The notes beneath the pieces are model-generated. The model was not told the origin of the DNA and ran no database searches. It was given only the letters and a program-made list of their open reading frames with translations. From Candidatus Hydrogenedens sp. (GTDB lineage Bacteria; Hydrogenedentota; Hydrogenedentia; Hydrogenedentales; Hydrogenedentaceae), in the NCBI GenBank assembly GCA_035361075.1, contig DAOSBX010000006.1:1-64000 (forward strand): a stretch of DNA of 64,000 nucleotides. The letters run 5' to 3'. A program made the position numbers and the translations under genes. Of the stretch, positions 36,231 through 45,033 are shown one piece after another (positions within the stretch are counted from its first letter, which is position 1; each line of letters begins with the position of its first letter).

Positions 36231-37057
36231 TTCCTCTTCTCCGTATCAAATAGCATTAATAATGTTTGGTTTTTAATTCCTTCGTTTATCTCTTTAATCC
36301 TATATATATTTTCATCTAATCTCTTTTTAGCAAATTTGTAATATTCTTTTACGATTTCAAATCCAATATACTGCCTTTTCATCATTTTACTGACAATTGC
36401 CACCTGTCCAGAGCCCAAGAAGGGGTCTAAAACAATATCTCCTGCTTCGCTTGAATACATTAGTATCTTCTTAATTAATTCTGCTGGTAATTTTGTAGGA
36501 GTTTTTTGGTCACCAGTCCAATATTCCCTTTTGATTATCCAGACATCTTCTTTATCCATATAATGTAAACTGCTACCATCATTGTCATTTTCTTCTTTTC
36601 CATATCTAGAATAAGGAAAAAATTTCCTCTTTTCATCATTTTTACAGACATAGAGGCAATGATAATGAGAAGTTACAAATTTTCTTTTCGTTACCACACC
36701 GAATTGATATTTCCAAATAATATGATTAACTGTAATAAAACCAATTTCATCAAGTACTATCAAAATATCCTTTAGATTATTCCATCCTGAAAAAACATAC
36801 ATACTACCAGAATCTTTAAGAACCCTGTAAACTTCCCGCATCCATTTATGTGTGAAATCATAGTATTCTTCTTTTGGTATTTCATTATATCCTTCTAAAA
36901 CCCGAGATTGTGTTCTGTGATAATTATTTCTTTTTGCCTTAAAATCGATAGCAAAGGGAGGATCTGTAATAACAAGGTCTATTGTATTGTCCGAAATGTA
37001 TTTCATTCCTTCAATACAATCCATATTATATATTTTATTGAACTCTAAATTTTCCAT
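36227..37057 (-). CDS. DNA methyltransferase, beta class
   Basis: This 276-residue methyltransferase has catalytic motif IV TDPPFAIDF near the N-terminus and the SAM-binding motif I DPFLGSGQVAIVSKMM near the C-terminus, which is the beta-class order. DPPF suggests N6-adenine methylation, though N4-cytosine cannot be excluded. AAGGAAG precedes the ATG. With the overlapping downstream gene it forms a two-gene type II restriction-modification system next to a recombinase remnant, so horizontal origin is likely. Confidence 0.9.
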   Translation of the reverse strand: MENLEFNKIYNMDCIEGMKYISDNTIDLVITDPPFAIDFKAKRNNYHRTQSRVLEGYNEIPKEEYYDFTHKWMREVYRVLKDSGSMYVFSGWNNLKDILIVLDEIGFITVNHIIWKYQFGVVTKRKFVTSHYHCLYVCKNDEKRKFFPYSRYGKEENDNDGSSLHYMDKEDVWIIKREYWTGDQKTPTKLPAELIKKILMYSSEAGDIVLDPFLGSGQVAIVSKMMKRQYIGFEIVKEYYKFAKKRLDENIYRIKEINEGIKNQTLLMLFDTEKRK

Positions 37058-37223
37058 TTTTTTACTTCCTTATTATAAGCGATGGCGTATAACTTATTTC
37101 TATACGAATTATTTGTATAATATCGCCTTTTTATTACATATCATACAATTTATGATTATAACTATCAAAAGAATTATTAATGGTCATTACTTCTTACTTA
37201 TACTTTATTAATTTTTATTAATT

Positions 37224-37587
37224 ATGCAAGAATATTTGGAAGAAACAAAACGGGAATTAAAATTAAGGAATTACAGTCTCAAAACTATAAAGTCCTATTT
37301 CGGTTGCTTAAGAGAATATTTTGATTTTAAAAATTATAATTTAGAAAAAATAGATGAAGAGAAAATAAAACAATTTTTATTGGATAAACAAGACAAAAAT
37401 TATTCCCCGCAAACGGTCAATCTTTATTTAAATGTAATAAAATTTTTCTACCGTGAAATATTGAAAACTCCTCATTCATTAAGACACAGTTTTGCGATGC
37501 ATTTATTAGAGATATATGCAGGAACTTTTAGGTCATCGGAGTATTAGAACAACTTAAGTTTATACTCAAGTAAAAAATCCAAAATAA
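37224..37587 (+). pseudogene. Degraded tyrosine recombinase (XerC/D-like)
   Basis: The first 70-80 codons encode a normal SAM-like core-binding domain (NYSLKTIKSYFGCLREYF). The frame then jumps from FYREILKT straight to PHSLRHSFAMHLLE, the catalytic His-x-x-Arg region, so about 130 residues of the catalytic domain, including the first catalytic Arg, are deleted. After LLE the frame shifts: the second frame reads MQELLGHRSIRTT, then an in-frame TAA, then VYTQVKNPK. There are thus three lesions: an internal deletion, a frameshift near 37513 and a nonsense codon near 37552. It lies 119 bp from tRNA-Ala and next to the restriction-modification pair. Confidence 0.88.
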
Positions 37588-37705
37588 GTATCTCTTAAAA
37601 AAACTAAAACATAAAGTATAAAAAAGCCAAAATTACATTAATGATTTGTAGAAAGAGATGAGAAGACTTTTTAATAATCTACTAACAATTAATTTAATAA
37701 AAAAA

Positions 37706-37781
<76 letters not shown>

Positions 37782-37826
37782 ACACGGAATATAATTTTAG
37801 CATAGAATAATAGAAAAAATAAAGTT

Positions 37827-38393
37827 TTATGATATTTTGCGTTGTAGCAAATCAAGGAATTCTTTTCGTGTAATATCATCGTTATGGAAACTTCCTAAGA
37901 CGGAAGATGTAGTCATAACAGAATTTTGCTTTTCAACCCCTCGCATCATACAACAGAGATGTTTGCATTCCATTACAACACCTACACCTTCTGCTTGTGT
38001 GTAGTCCATAACAGCCCTTGCTATTTGGGCAGTTAATCGTTCTTGAATTTGAAGTCTGCGAGCATAAAGATCAACGATACGTGCTATTTTACTTAATCCA
38101 ATAACCTTTGTTCTCGCAATATAACCTACATGGCAACGTCCAAAGAAAGGAAGCATATGATGTTCACATAGGCTATATACCTCTATGTCTCGCGATATAA
38201 TCATGTTATTACTTTCTGCTTGAAAAATAGCATTATTAATAATGCTTTGTAAATCTTTACGATACCCTGAGGTAAGAAATTCGTATGCTTTGGCAACACG
38301 ATAAGGAGTTTTCTTTAATCCTTCTCTGTCCGGATTCTCACCAATTTCAATTAGGATTTCACGGATAAGTTCAGCAACTCTGTCAATATTCAT
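37827..38393 (-). CDS. folE: GTP cyclohydrolase I
   Basis: This 188-residue type I enzyme (FolE1) converts GTP to dihydroneopterin triphosphate. The zinc and catalytic motifs SLCEHHMLPFFGRCHVGYI and MECKHLCCMMRG are intact, and QERLTAQIA is conserved. It is the last gene of a pterin/folate operon, overlapping folK by 11 nt. Confidence 0.96.
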   Translation of the reverse strand: MNIDRVAELIREILIEIGENPDREGLKKTPYRVAKAYEFLTSGYRKDLQSIINNAIFQAESNNMIISRDIEVYSLCEHHMLPFFGRCHVGYIARTKVIGLSKIARIVDLYARRLQIQERLTAQIARAVMDYTQAEGVGVVMECKHLCCMMRGVEKQNSVMTTSSVLGSFHNDDITRKEFLDLLQRKIS

Positions 38394-38922
38394 TCAAGAA
38401 TTCCTTCCATAGTTTAATTGTAAAATGACAATCTATTCTTAAACGTTCTATTTCATATCTGTAATATATATTAATTAAAGGCTTGTTTTCAGGGTATATT
38501 ACAAGACTGGGGTTCAAATATAGCAAACCAGCAAATAGAAAATTTCTATCATAAATATCCGGATCCGGAATTGTAATCTCACAGTTATTAATAATTTCAT
38601 CTTTGAAAAGTAGTATATCCAAATCAATCGTACGAGGGCTATATTTGTTTTCAGTCCTTATCCTTTTCATTTCAGACTCAATTTTTCGAAGAACACAAAA
38701 TTTAAATTCTATCGGTGTATATATCTCATCTTTTAACATGGCTTCAATCACACAATTTGCAAATAATGGCTGTTCCTTTACACTCCCTAAAGGAGGTGTT
38801 ATAAATATAGGTGATATGTTTTTTATTGTTATATACTCTTGTAATAACTGAAATGACTTAGGAATGTTATATTCTGGGTTTATATTTGAGCCGACACCAA
38901 TATAAACAAAATTGTTATTCAT
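38383..38922 (-). CDS. folK: HPPK, pterin pyrophosphokinase
   Basis: This 179-residue 6-hydroxymethyl-7,8-dihydropterin pyrophosphokinase has YIGVGSNINPEYNI at the start, RTENKYSPRTIDLDILLF (Mg/ATP and pterin site) and IPDPDIYDRNFLFAGL. The C-terminal extension past about residue 150 is short and unassigned. It lies between folB and folE. Confidence 0.93.
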   Translation of the reverse strand: MNNNFVYIGVGSNINPEYNIPKSFQLLQEYITIKNISPIFITPPLGSVKEQPLFANCVIEAMLKDEIYTPIEFKFCVLRKIESEMKRIRTENKYSPRTIDLDILLFKDEIINNCEITIPDPDIYDRNFLFAGLLYLNPSLVIYPENKPLINIYYRYEIERLRIDCHFTIKLWKEFLNEY

Positions 38923-38935
38923 ATTATTTTCTTAT

Positions 38936-39301
38936 TTATTTTTTCATCCTTGTGATTTCTACAGCGACACTTCTTGCAAATCTTAAAACACCAGGTTTAT
39001 CTATCGTAACGGTAACCCCTTTAACCTTCTCATGAGACAGACAAATTTTTGCAACTTCTTCCGCTAATTTTTCGATGAGAAAGAAAGACGAGTTCTCAAC
39101 AAATTTTAATATTTCTTTCTTTACCATTTTATAGTCCAATGTATCATTAATATCATCACTTTTTCCTGCCATTTCTATATTCGTAAATAAGGTAATATTT
39201 ATCAGGATATCTTGTTTCTCTCTTCGTTCCTCTGGCTGAATCCCTATGATACAACGAACTTGAAGGTCACGAATATGAATTTTATCATATAATTCCATCA
39301 T
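38936..39301 (-). CDS. folB: Dihydroneopterin aldolase
   Basis: This 121-residue protein has DKIHIRDLQVRCIIGIQPEER at its N-terminus, with the Glu of EERREKQ, and a conserved C-terminal KPGVLRFARSVAVEI. It cleaves dihydroneopterin to 6-hydroxymethyl-dihydropterin. GGGAG lies before a double ATG. The start overlaps the upstream SDR gene by 17 nt. Confidence 0.92.
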   Translation of the reverse strand: MMELYDKIHIRDLQVRCIIGIQPEERREKQDILINITLFTNIEMAGKSDDINDTLDYKMVKKEILKFVENSSFFLIEKLAEEVAKICLSHEKVKGVTVTIDKPGVLRFARSVAVEITRMKK

Positions 39302-40037
39302 TTATACTCCCTAATAAAAATCTTCCACCATCTACAAAAACTACTTGCCCTGTAATAAAATCCGATTTTAATAAAAATAATACTGCCTCCTCAATATCTA
39401 ATAAATTTCCATACATTTTGAGAGGATTTGTCTTACTTAAACGAGCAAGATATTCTTCTGTTTCTCCTGGAGGCGGTAAAATTAACCCCGGAGCAATGGC
39501 ATTTACCCGAATATTGGGAGCCAATTCCATGGCTAACATACGTGTCAGGGTACGTAATAGTTGTTTGCCTAAGTAATATGATATATGTTTGTCATCGTAA
39601 TCCCATAGACGTGAATCCAAAAAATTGATTATAACCCCTTTCTTATGTTGCTTTTTCATACGGCGAGATAATTGAAGTGGTGCCCATGAATGAATGTTTA
39701 TAGATGAGATGAGATCGTGGTATGAAAATGAATCAAACAATTTAACGGGAAAAATACTCGCATTATTGATAAGAATATCAATTTCACCGAAAATATTTAT
39801 TGTTTGTTCATAGAGAGAGTTTGCGGATTGGGGATTTATTAGGTCGGCTTTAAGTATAGCAGTTTTTATGGAATAACTTTTTAGTTCTTTTGCAAGACTT
39901 ATCACTTCTTCTTCTGAGGTATTGTAATGAAGTAGAAGATTTACGCCTTCTTTTGCCAATCGCAATGCAATTGCTCGACCTATTCGCAATGCACTCCCCG
40001 TAATTAGTGCATTCATACCATTTAAAGAATCAAGCAT
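39285..40037 (-). CDS. Pteridine reductase-like SDR (FolM/PTR1 type)
   Basis: This 250-residue short-chain dehydrogenase has ALITGSALRIGRAIA, whose TGxxxRxG variant (Arg in place of the usual Gly) is characteristic of pteridine reductases. It also has ILINNASIF, an Asp-Ser-Arg near LDSRLWDY, and a Tyr-x3-Lys catalytic motif in SYYLGKQ. Being first in the folB-folK-folE operon, it likely reduces a pterin or dihydrofolate. No folA or folP is present in the window. Confidence 0.8.
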   Translation of the reverse strand: MLDSLNGMNALITGSALRIGRAIALRLAKEGVNLLLHYNTSEEEVISLAKELKSYSIKTAILKADLINPQSANSLYEQTINIFGEIDILINNASIFPVKLFDSFSYHDLISSINIHSWAPLQLSRRMKKQHKKGVIINFLDSRLWDYDDKHISYYLGKQLLRTLTRMLAMELAPNIRVNAIAPGLILPPPGETEEYLARLSKTNPLKMYGNLLDIEEAVLFLLKSDFITGQVVFVDGGRFLLGSINDGII

Positions 40038-40066
40038 AGTTATCCTATCAAATACGAATTCTTTTA

Positions 40067-42106
40067 CTATTTGATTTCAATTTCAACAAAATACTTTTGT
40101 ATCCCTCGTAAAATTTGAAACGAAAATTTATTCAATTTATTTTCTTTTAATTTTGCTAATTTTATTTTAAATGTATTTAAATTATCTATAGGCTCATTCT
40201 CAACAGCAATAATAACATCCCCTTGCTCTAATTTAGCAAGGCTTGCCCAACCACCAGAAATGACTTGTTCAATATAAATACCTTTTATGTCATCACTCAA
40301 ATTCATATCTACATAGTCATAAAAACACAAATCTCTTACTGTAAATTCCAACCAATCATCTTGATATTTTTCTAACATGCCTCTCGGAATTGGTTCACTT
40401 ACTAATTGAACTGGAATTATTTTACGGTCTCCTTTTCGTATAACAGATAGGTTTACTATTTGTCCTATTGAAAAGTTTCTTATCTTTTCTTTCCATTCTT
40501 CATATTCTTCTACTCGTGTCGCATGCAATTTTTCATTTTCTATTTCCTTAACAATATCCCCAACATTTAAATCTTTTACTTCTTTTATCTTGGGATAGAA
40601 TACACGAGTAATGATAAATCCTCCTTCCTCAATGCCCATTTTCTCCGCTATATCACGTGTTAAAACCTGTGTTTCTACCCCAATCCATGGTTTACTTGCT
40701 TCACGAATAGGTTCAACAGATTGGGTTTTTCCAATTTTTACCATTGAGTAAATTCTGTTTCCTTTGCGTTCTACAATAGTAAGTAGTTTCTCCTTTTTTT
40801 CTCCTAAAAACTGTTGTGTTACCCTTTCCATTTCATCTAAACAGGTAATATGCATGTCCTCTACTTGTAAAACAATATCTCCCGTTTGTAATGGAGGTTT
40901 TGCCTGTGCAACTGCACCGCCCATCCGAATGGAGGTGATTATAATTCCTTTTTGATTCTCCCTGTTCCTTTTTAATGCAAGAAACCAATTCATATTCTTA
41001 GCAGTACAACCCCACTCAGGAAATTCCTTTTCAGGGGTGATAGGAAAGTCGTAAGGGATAGGTTCAACAACTATGTCAAGTTTTTCAGAATTCCTTATTA
41101 TTTGAATTGGTATTTTTTCATTACACGGAAGGGAACAAATTATATTATTAACCAATGGTATCTGTTCCATATATCGAACATCAACGGTGATATCTCTAAT
41201 CTGTTCTATAATATCACCTACTTTTACTCCAGCATTATCTGCTGGGGAGTTTGGATATACATAACGTACTAAAGCACCTTTTTGATTTATTTTTTCTTGT
41301 GTAACAGGCTGGATTTCAACACCAAGCCAAGCCCTTTCTACCTTGCCATTTTTTACAATATCTTCTACCACTTTTTTTACCAAGTTTGAAGGAATTGCAC
41401 CACCTAAAGCGTATTTAATTTCATTAATTCCGATAATTTCCCCTCGTAGATTAATCAAAGGACCTCCAGAACTACCTGGACTAATTTCTGCATTGTGTCC
41501 AAGCCAACAGACTAAACTCCCAACATTTTCATTTTCTTCAGAAAAGAATTCAAAGCTATCTAATTTATAAGGTAGTATCATCTGTTTATTACTTACAATA
41601 CCAGCAGTTACTGATGGGCTTAAAGCCATAGGGGAGCCCATAGCCAAGACATAGTCACCAACTTTTACCTGTTCCGAATCCCCAAAAGATGCATAAGAGA
41701 ATTGATTTGGCTCATTAGTAACTATTTTTAATACAGATATATCAGTTAAAGCATCGGTGCCAATGAGTTTCATTGGATAATTTTTCAAATTAGAAAATGT
41801 ACAGTCCGCAATAAATGCCTTTCCAGCAACGTGGTGATTCGTCACAACATATCCATCTTCACTTATTACAATTCCACTACCAAATTTTTCTTGCTTTAAT
41901 TCTCTACCTTCCGAATAATATTTTTCTACTACATGAATTCGAACCAAAGCAGGTTGTAATTTTTCAACGACTGTGATAATAGTGTTTTGAATATCTTTTG
42001 GTATTTGTTCTGTGGTGGATAGTAAATTATTTTCACAATAACTACAAACTGTCAGCATCACAACTAATAGTAAGGTTGTGTAAAAAATCCTATAAAAAAA
42101 GTTCAT
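40067..42106 (-). CDS. HtrA/DegP-type serine protease with four PDZ domains
   Basis: This protein of about 679 residues begins with a hydrophobic signal anchor (FFYRIFYTTLLLVVMLTV) and a trypsin-like domain: His in VTNHHVAGKAF, Asp in TDISVLKI, Ser in SPGSSGGPLINLRGE. Four PDZ-like units follow (AWLGVEIQPVT, WGCTAKNMNWF, PWIGVETQVLT, and a divergent last one from LEFTVRDL). The first three each contain a GxIxxxxxPxGxA or related carboxylate-loop pattern. HtrA proteins usually have one or two PDZ domains. I chose the start at 42106 because AAGGA precedes it; the upstream ATG at 42154 lacks a ribosome-binding site. It likely acts in the periplasm. Confidence 0.88.
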   Translation of the reverse strand: MNFFYRIFYTTLLLVVMLTVCSYCENNLLSTTEQIPKDIQNTIITVVEKLQPALVRIHVVEKYYSEGRELKQEKFGSGIVISEDGYVVTNHHVAGKAFIADCTFSNLKNYPMKLIGTDALTDISVLKIVTNEPNQFSYASFGDSEQVKVGDYVLAMGSPMALSPSVTAGIVSNKQMILPYKLDSFEFFSEENENVGSLVCWLGHNAEISPGSSGGPLINLRGEIIGINEIKYALGGAIPSNLVKKVVEDIVKNGKVERAWLGVEIQPVTQEKINQKGALVRYVYPNSPADNAGVKVGDIIEQIRDITVDVRYMEQIPLVNNIICSLPCNEKIPIQIIRNSEKLDIVVEPIPYDFPITPEKEFPEWGCTAKNMNWFLALKRNRENQKGIIITSIRMGGAVAQAKPPLQTGDIVLQVEDMHITCLDEMERVTQQFLGEKKEKLLTIVERKGNRIYSMVKIGKTQSVEPIREASKPWIGVETQVLTRDIAEKMGIEEGGFIITRVFYPKIKEVKDLNVGDIVKEIENEKLHATRVEEYEEWKEKIRNFSIGQIVNLSVIRKGDRKIIPVQLVSEPIPRGMLEKYQDDWLEFTVRDLCFYDYVDMNLSDDIKGIYIEQVISGGWASLAKLEQGDVIIAVENEPIDNLNTFKIKLAKLKENKLNKFSFQILRGIQKYFVEIEIK

Positions 42107-42266
42107 CACAGGTTTATCCTTAATTAAGAAAGAGAAACACAATTTCTGTTTCATTTATAATTGATTAATTCAAATCGTTTTTAACACTTTGTTTATTCAT
42201 ATTCTTGTATATTTTATACCATATAAGTAAATTTTGAAAAATGTATAAATAAGGTTATCACGTAAG

Positions 42267-43388
42267 ATGGATATGTTTAATCTTTTATTTTGCATCATAT
42301 CAGGGATGTTTGGTGCGGTTTTTGGTAGTTTTTGTAATGTTTGTATATACCGATTTCCGAGAGGTGAATCTATTATCCATCCTGCATCCCATTGCCCTCA
42401 ATGTCAACATAAAATAGATTGGTATGATAATATCCCTGTTTTAAGTTGGCTATTTTTAAGAGGTAGATGTCGTCACTGTCATACAAAAATAAGTTTACAA
42501 TATCCACTTGTTGAATTAGTTACGGGTATCCTTTTTATTATTATCTTCTTAAAATTTAGATTTACACTATCTACAATTGTGTATTCATTATTTACTGCAG
42601 GACTAGTTGTAGTTATAGTTCAGGATTTAAAAACATGGACTATTCCAGACGAAATAACATTATCTGGAATTTTAATTGGTGTAGGTGTATCACTTTTAGG
42701 TATGTTTTTCCCTGAACAAGGGTTAAGAATCCAACATCCGATGGATGCGTTAGATGGAATTGCTTTAGGGGCATTACTTATTTGCCTTTTAGACCTCATT
42801 GTGATACTAATATTAAAAAAACCAGGGATGGGTTTTGGAGATGTAAAATTATTGAGTATGTTAGGTGCTTTCTTAGGCTGGCGAGGTGTTTTAGGTAGCC
42901 TTATGATTGGGTCATTAATAGGAAGCGTGATAGGCTTTTTTATTATTGCTTACTATAGACTATTTTCAAAAGAAGAGACTTCAGACATTAAAGATGATAA
43001 CCAAGATAATGTCTCTGATTTCTACCCTGTTGACCCAGTTTCAGCTATTGTCCTAGGTGTTTCAGCAATCTACTTAGAAATCCGCACACTCCTATTTCTA
43101 AACTCATATACATCTACCGAAATACCATATGAAGTCATAACAGGTCTCGTATATCTCATAACGGCATTTCTATTATTAGCACTTTTTGTAGCTATAGTGT
43201 CACTATGGGTTTGGCAAAAACAAAAAGGCAAAATAAAAATTGATGAAGAACTCCCTGACGAGGAGATACAAATTTCATTAAAGGCTCACTATATTCCTTT
43301 TGGACCCTATCTCTCGTTAGGTGGGTTTATTTTCCTATTGTTTGGACCTGAATTAATTGAAAAATATATTCAAATTCTTTCTATATAA
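42267..43388 (+). CDS. Prepilin peptidase
   Basis: This 373-residue multi-pass membrane aspartic protease of the GspO/PilD family has GAVFGSFCNVCIYRFPRGESI, a cytoplasmic zinc-binding pair CPQC and CRHC, and the two catalytic Asp motifs DLKTWTIPDE and GMGFGDVKLL. It cleaves, and usually methylates, type IV pilins or type II secretion pseudopilins. No pilin genes are in the window. The C-terminal extension (about 235-373) contains additional membrane segments beyond the typical 250-290 residue enzyme. Confidence 0.92.
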   Translation: MDMFNLLFCIISGMFGAVFGSFCNVCIYRFPRGESIIHPASHCPQCQHKIDWYDNIPVLSWLFLRGRCRHCHTKISLQYPLVELVTGILFIIIFLKFRFTLSTIVYSLFTAGLVVVIVQDLKTWTIPDEITLSGILIGVGVSLLGMFFPEQGLRIQHPMDALDGIALGALLICLLDLIVILILKKPGMGFGDVKLLSMLGAFLGWRGVLGSLMIGSLIGSVIGFFIIAYYRLFSKEETSDIKDDNQDNVSDFYPVDPVSAIVLGVSAIYLEIRTLLFLNSYTSTEIPYEVITGLVYLITAFLLLALFVAIVSLWVWQKQKGKIKIDEELPDEEIQISLKAHYIPFGPYLSLGGFIFLLFGPELIEKYIQILSI

Positions 43389-43398
43389 AGACATAAAA

Positions 43399-44409
43399 AT
43401 GATCAGAGAAAGAAATAAATCAGAGTTAATAACATATATAAAATTTAATGAGGCTTATTTTCCACGACCTTGGGGGAATTACAATTTGCCTAACATATTT
43501 AATAAGCCTGTTCCTCCAAATGAAAAAATAGGTGAAATCTGGCTTATTTCAGATAGGAATGAATTTCAAAGTAAGGTTATCAAAGGGCGTTTTATAGGAA
43601 AAACAATCCATGAATTAGTTACAACATATCCTCAATATTTGTTTGGAAATAGAAAAGGTGAAGGGTATCCCTCTCGGTTTCCTTTATTATTAAAAATTAT
43701 TAATGCCAATGAAATACTTTCAGTTCAAGTTCACCCTTCTGACCAAAAAGCCAAAGAATTAAATGAACATGATTGCGGAAAGACAGAAATGTGGTACATC
43801 ATGGAAGCAAAACCAAATAGTTTCATATATTTAGGACTTAGAAAAAATGTAAAAAAAGAGCATTTATTAAAAGAAATCCAACATGGGGGAGATGTGGATA
43901 GGTTATTGAGAAAAATATATGTAAAACAGGGTGACCATTATCTAATCCCTGCCGGAACCATCCACGCTATAGGACCAGGTATTATCCTAGCTGAGATACA
44001 ACAAAATAGTAACCTTACCTATCGATTATATGATTGGAACCGCCTTGATTTAGAAGGAAAACCAAGAGAACTGCACCTCGAAAAAGCTTTTTATTCAATT
44101 GAAACATGTCAAACATCCATTGCGGTACCAAAAATTGACTTAAAACATAGCTTCGGAAGAGAAAAATTTCTATGTTCTACTCCTTATTTTTCCGCAAAAT
44201 ATTGGGAAATAAAAAGTGAAACTAAAATATGGAACAATAATTATTCATTCCATATTATTTTTAGTTTGGATACTACAAAACTAAGTGTGGAAACTGAAGA
44301 GAAGGAGACTCTACAAATGGAGAGAGGAGAATGTGTGCTAATTCCATCAGTCTCAAGTGATAGGGTAACTATAGACTATGGCACGTTCTTAGATTATTAT
44401 GTGCCATAA
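43399..44409 (+). CDS. Mannose-6-phosphate isomerase, class I-like
   Basis: This cupin-fold enzyme of about 336 residues has PRPWGNYNLPNIF, LLKIINANEILSVQVHPSD (metal ligands), EMWYIMEA and YLIPAGTIHAIGPGI, then LAEIQQNSNLTYRLYDWNR. It interconverts mannose-6-P and fructose-6-P. I placed the start at 43399 because the upstream ATG at 43357 lies inside the prepilin peptidase gene. The ribosome-binding site is weak. Confidence 0.88.
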   Translation: MIRERNKSELITYIKFNEAYFPRPWGNYNLPNIFNKPVPPNEKIGEIWLISDRNEFQSKVIKGRFIGKTIHELVTTYPQYLFGNRKGEGYPSRFPLLLKIINANEILSVQVHPSDQKAKELNEHDCGKTEMWYIMEAKPNSFIYLGLRKNVKKEHLLKEIQHGGDVDRLLRKIYVKQGDHYLIPAGTIHAIGPGIILAEIQQNSNLTYRLYDWNRLDLEGKPRELHLEKAFYSIETCQTSIAVPKIDLKHSFGREKFLCSTPYFSAKYWEIKSETKIWNNNYSFHIIFSLDTTKLSVETEEKETLQMERGECVLIPSVSSDRVTIDYGTFLDYYVP

Positions 44410-44460
44410 TGGAACATTCCGTTCCGTTATCTACAAAATAGACCTCTTATTATCAGAATT

Positions 44461-45033
44461 ATGGATATAAATAATAAAGAAATAAATATTATTCATGAAT
44501 GCCTGAAAGGGAATACCGAGGCTTTTCGGGAACTTATTATGATTTATCAACAAGCAGTATATGCAACAGCATTTTATTACACCAAAGACAGTGATACTGC
44601 AAAAGAAATAACACAGGAAACCTTTATAAATGCTTTCAAAAACTTACCTTATCTTAGAGACTATACAAAGTTTGGCAGTTGGTTGAAAGAGATAGCGACA
44701 AGAACATCAATAAGGTATCTTCAGAAGACTAAAGAAATTCCTATGGTTGAGATAGAAAATGAAAAGATTGTGCCTATCGAGCATAAAGATACTAAAAGTT
44801 CTTCAATAACTATCGACGAATTTAAGAATGCTGTCGAACAGCTTCCCGAGAGATATAGACTCCCTGTTGTTCTAAAGTTTTTAGAGGGAATGAGTTATGA
44901 AGAGATTGGTCGTTTTACAGGAGAATCTCCTGGAGAAATAAAAGGAATCCTTCAAAGAGCAGTAAAACAACTTCAGAATATAATGGAAAATTATGGCGGA
45001 GAAATGAATCAATGGCAAGATGTTCTCAAATAG
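44461..45033 (+). CDS. ECF RNA polymerase sigma factor
   Basis: This 190-residue extracytoplasmic-function sigma factor has region 2 (YATAFYYTKDSDTAKEITQETF, FKNLPYLRDYTKFGSWL) and region 4 (LPERYRLPVVLKFLEGMSYEEIGRFTGES) separated by a short linker, with no region 1 or 3. The downstream gene overlaps by 22 nt and encodes its probable anti-sigma factor. Its subgroup was not determined. Confidence 0.93.
   Translation: MDINNKEINIIHECLKGNTEAFRELIMIYQQAVYATAFYYTKDSDTAKEITQETFINAFKNLPYLRDYTKFGSWLKEIATRTSIRYLQKTKEIPMVEIENEKIVPIEHKDTKSSSITIDEFKNAVEQLPERYRLPVVLKFLEGMSYEEIGRFTGESPGEIKGILQRAVKQLQNIMENYGGEMNQWQDVLK

Noticed and set aside
37081..37135. Imperfect AT-rich palindrome resembling a recombination site (dif or attC) upstream of the broken recombinase
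   Set aside because: The arms do not pair well enough and the integron core motif is missing on one side.
42107..42154. N-terminal extension of the HtrA protease
   Set aside because: The upstream ATG lacks a ribosome-binding site; the start at 42106 has AAGGA before it and places the signal segment near the N-terminus.
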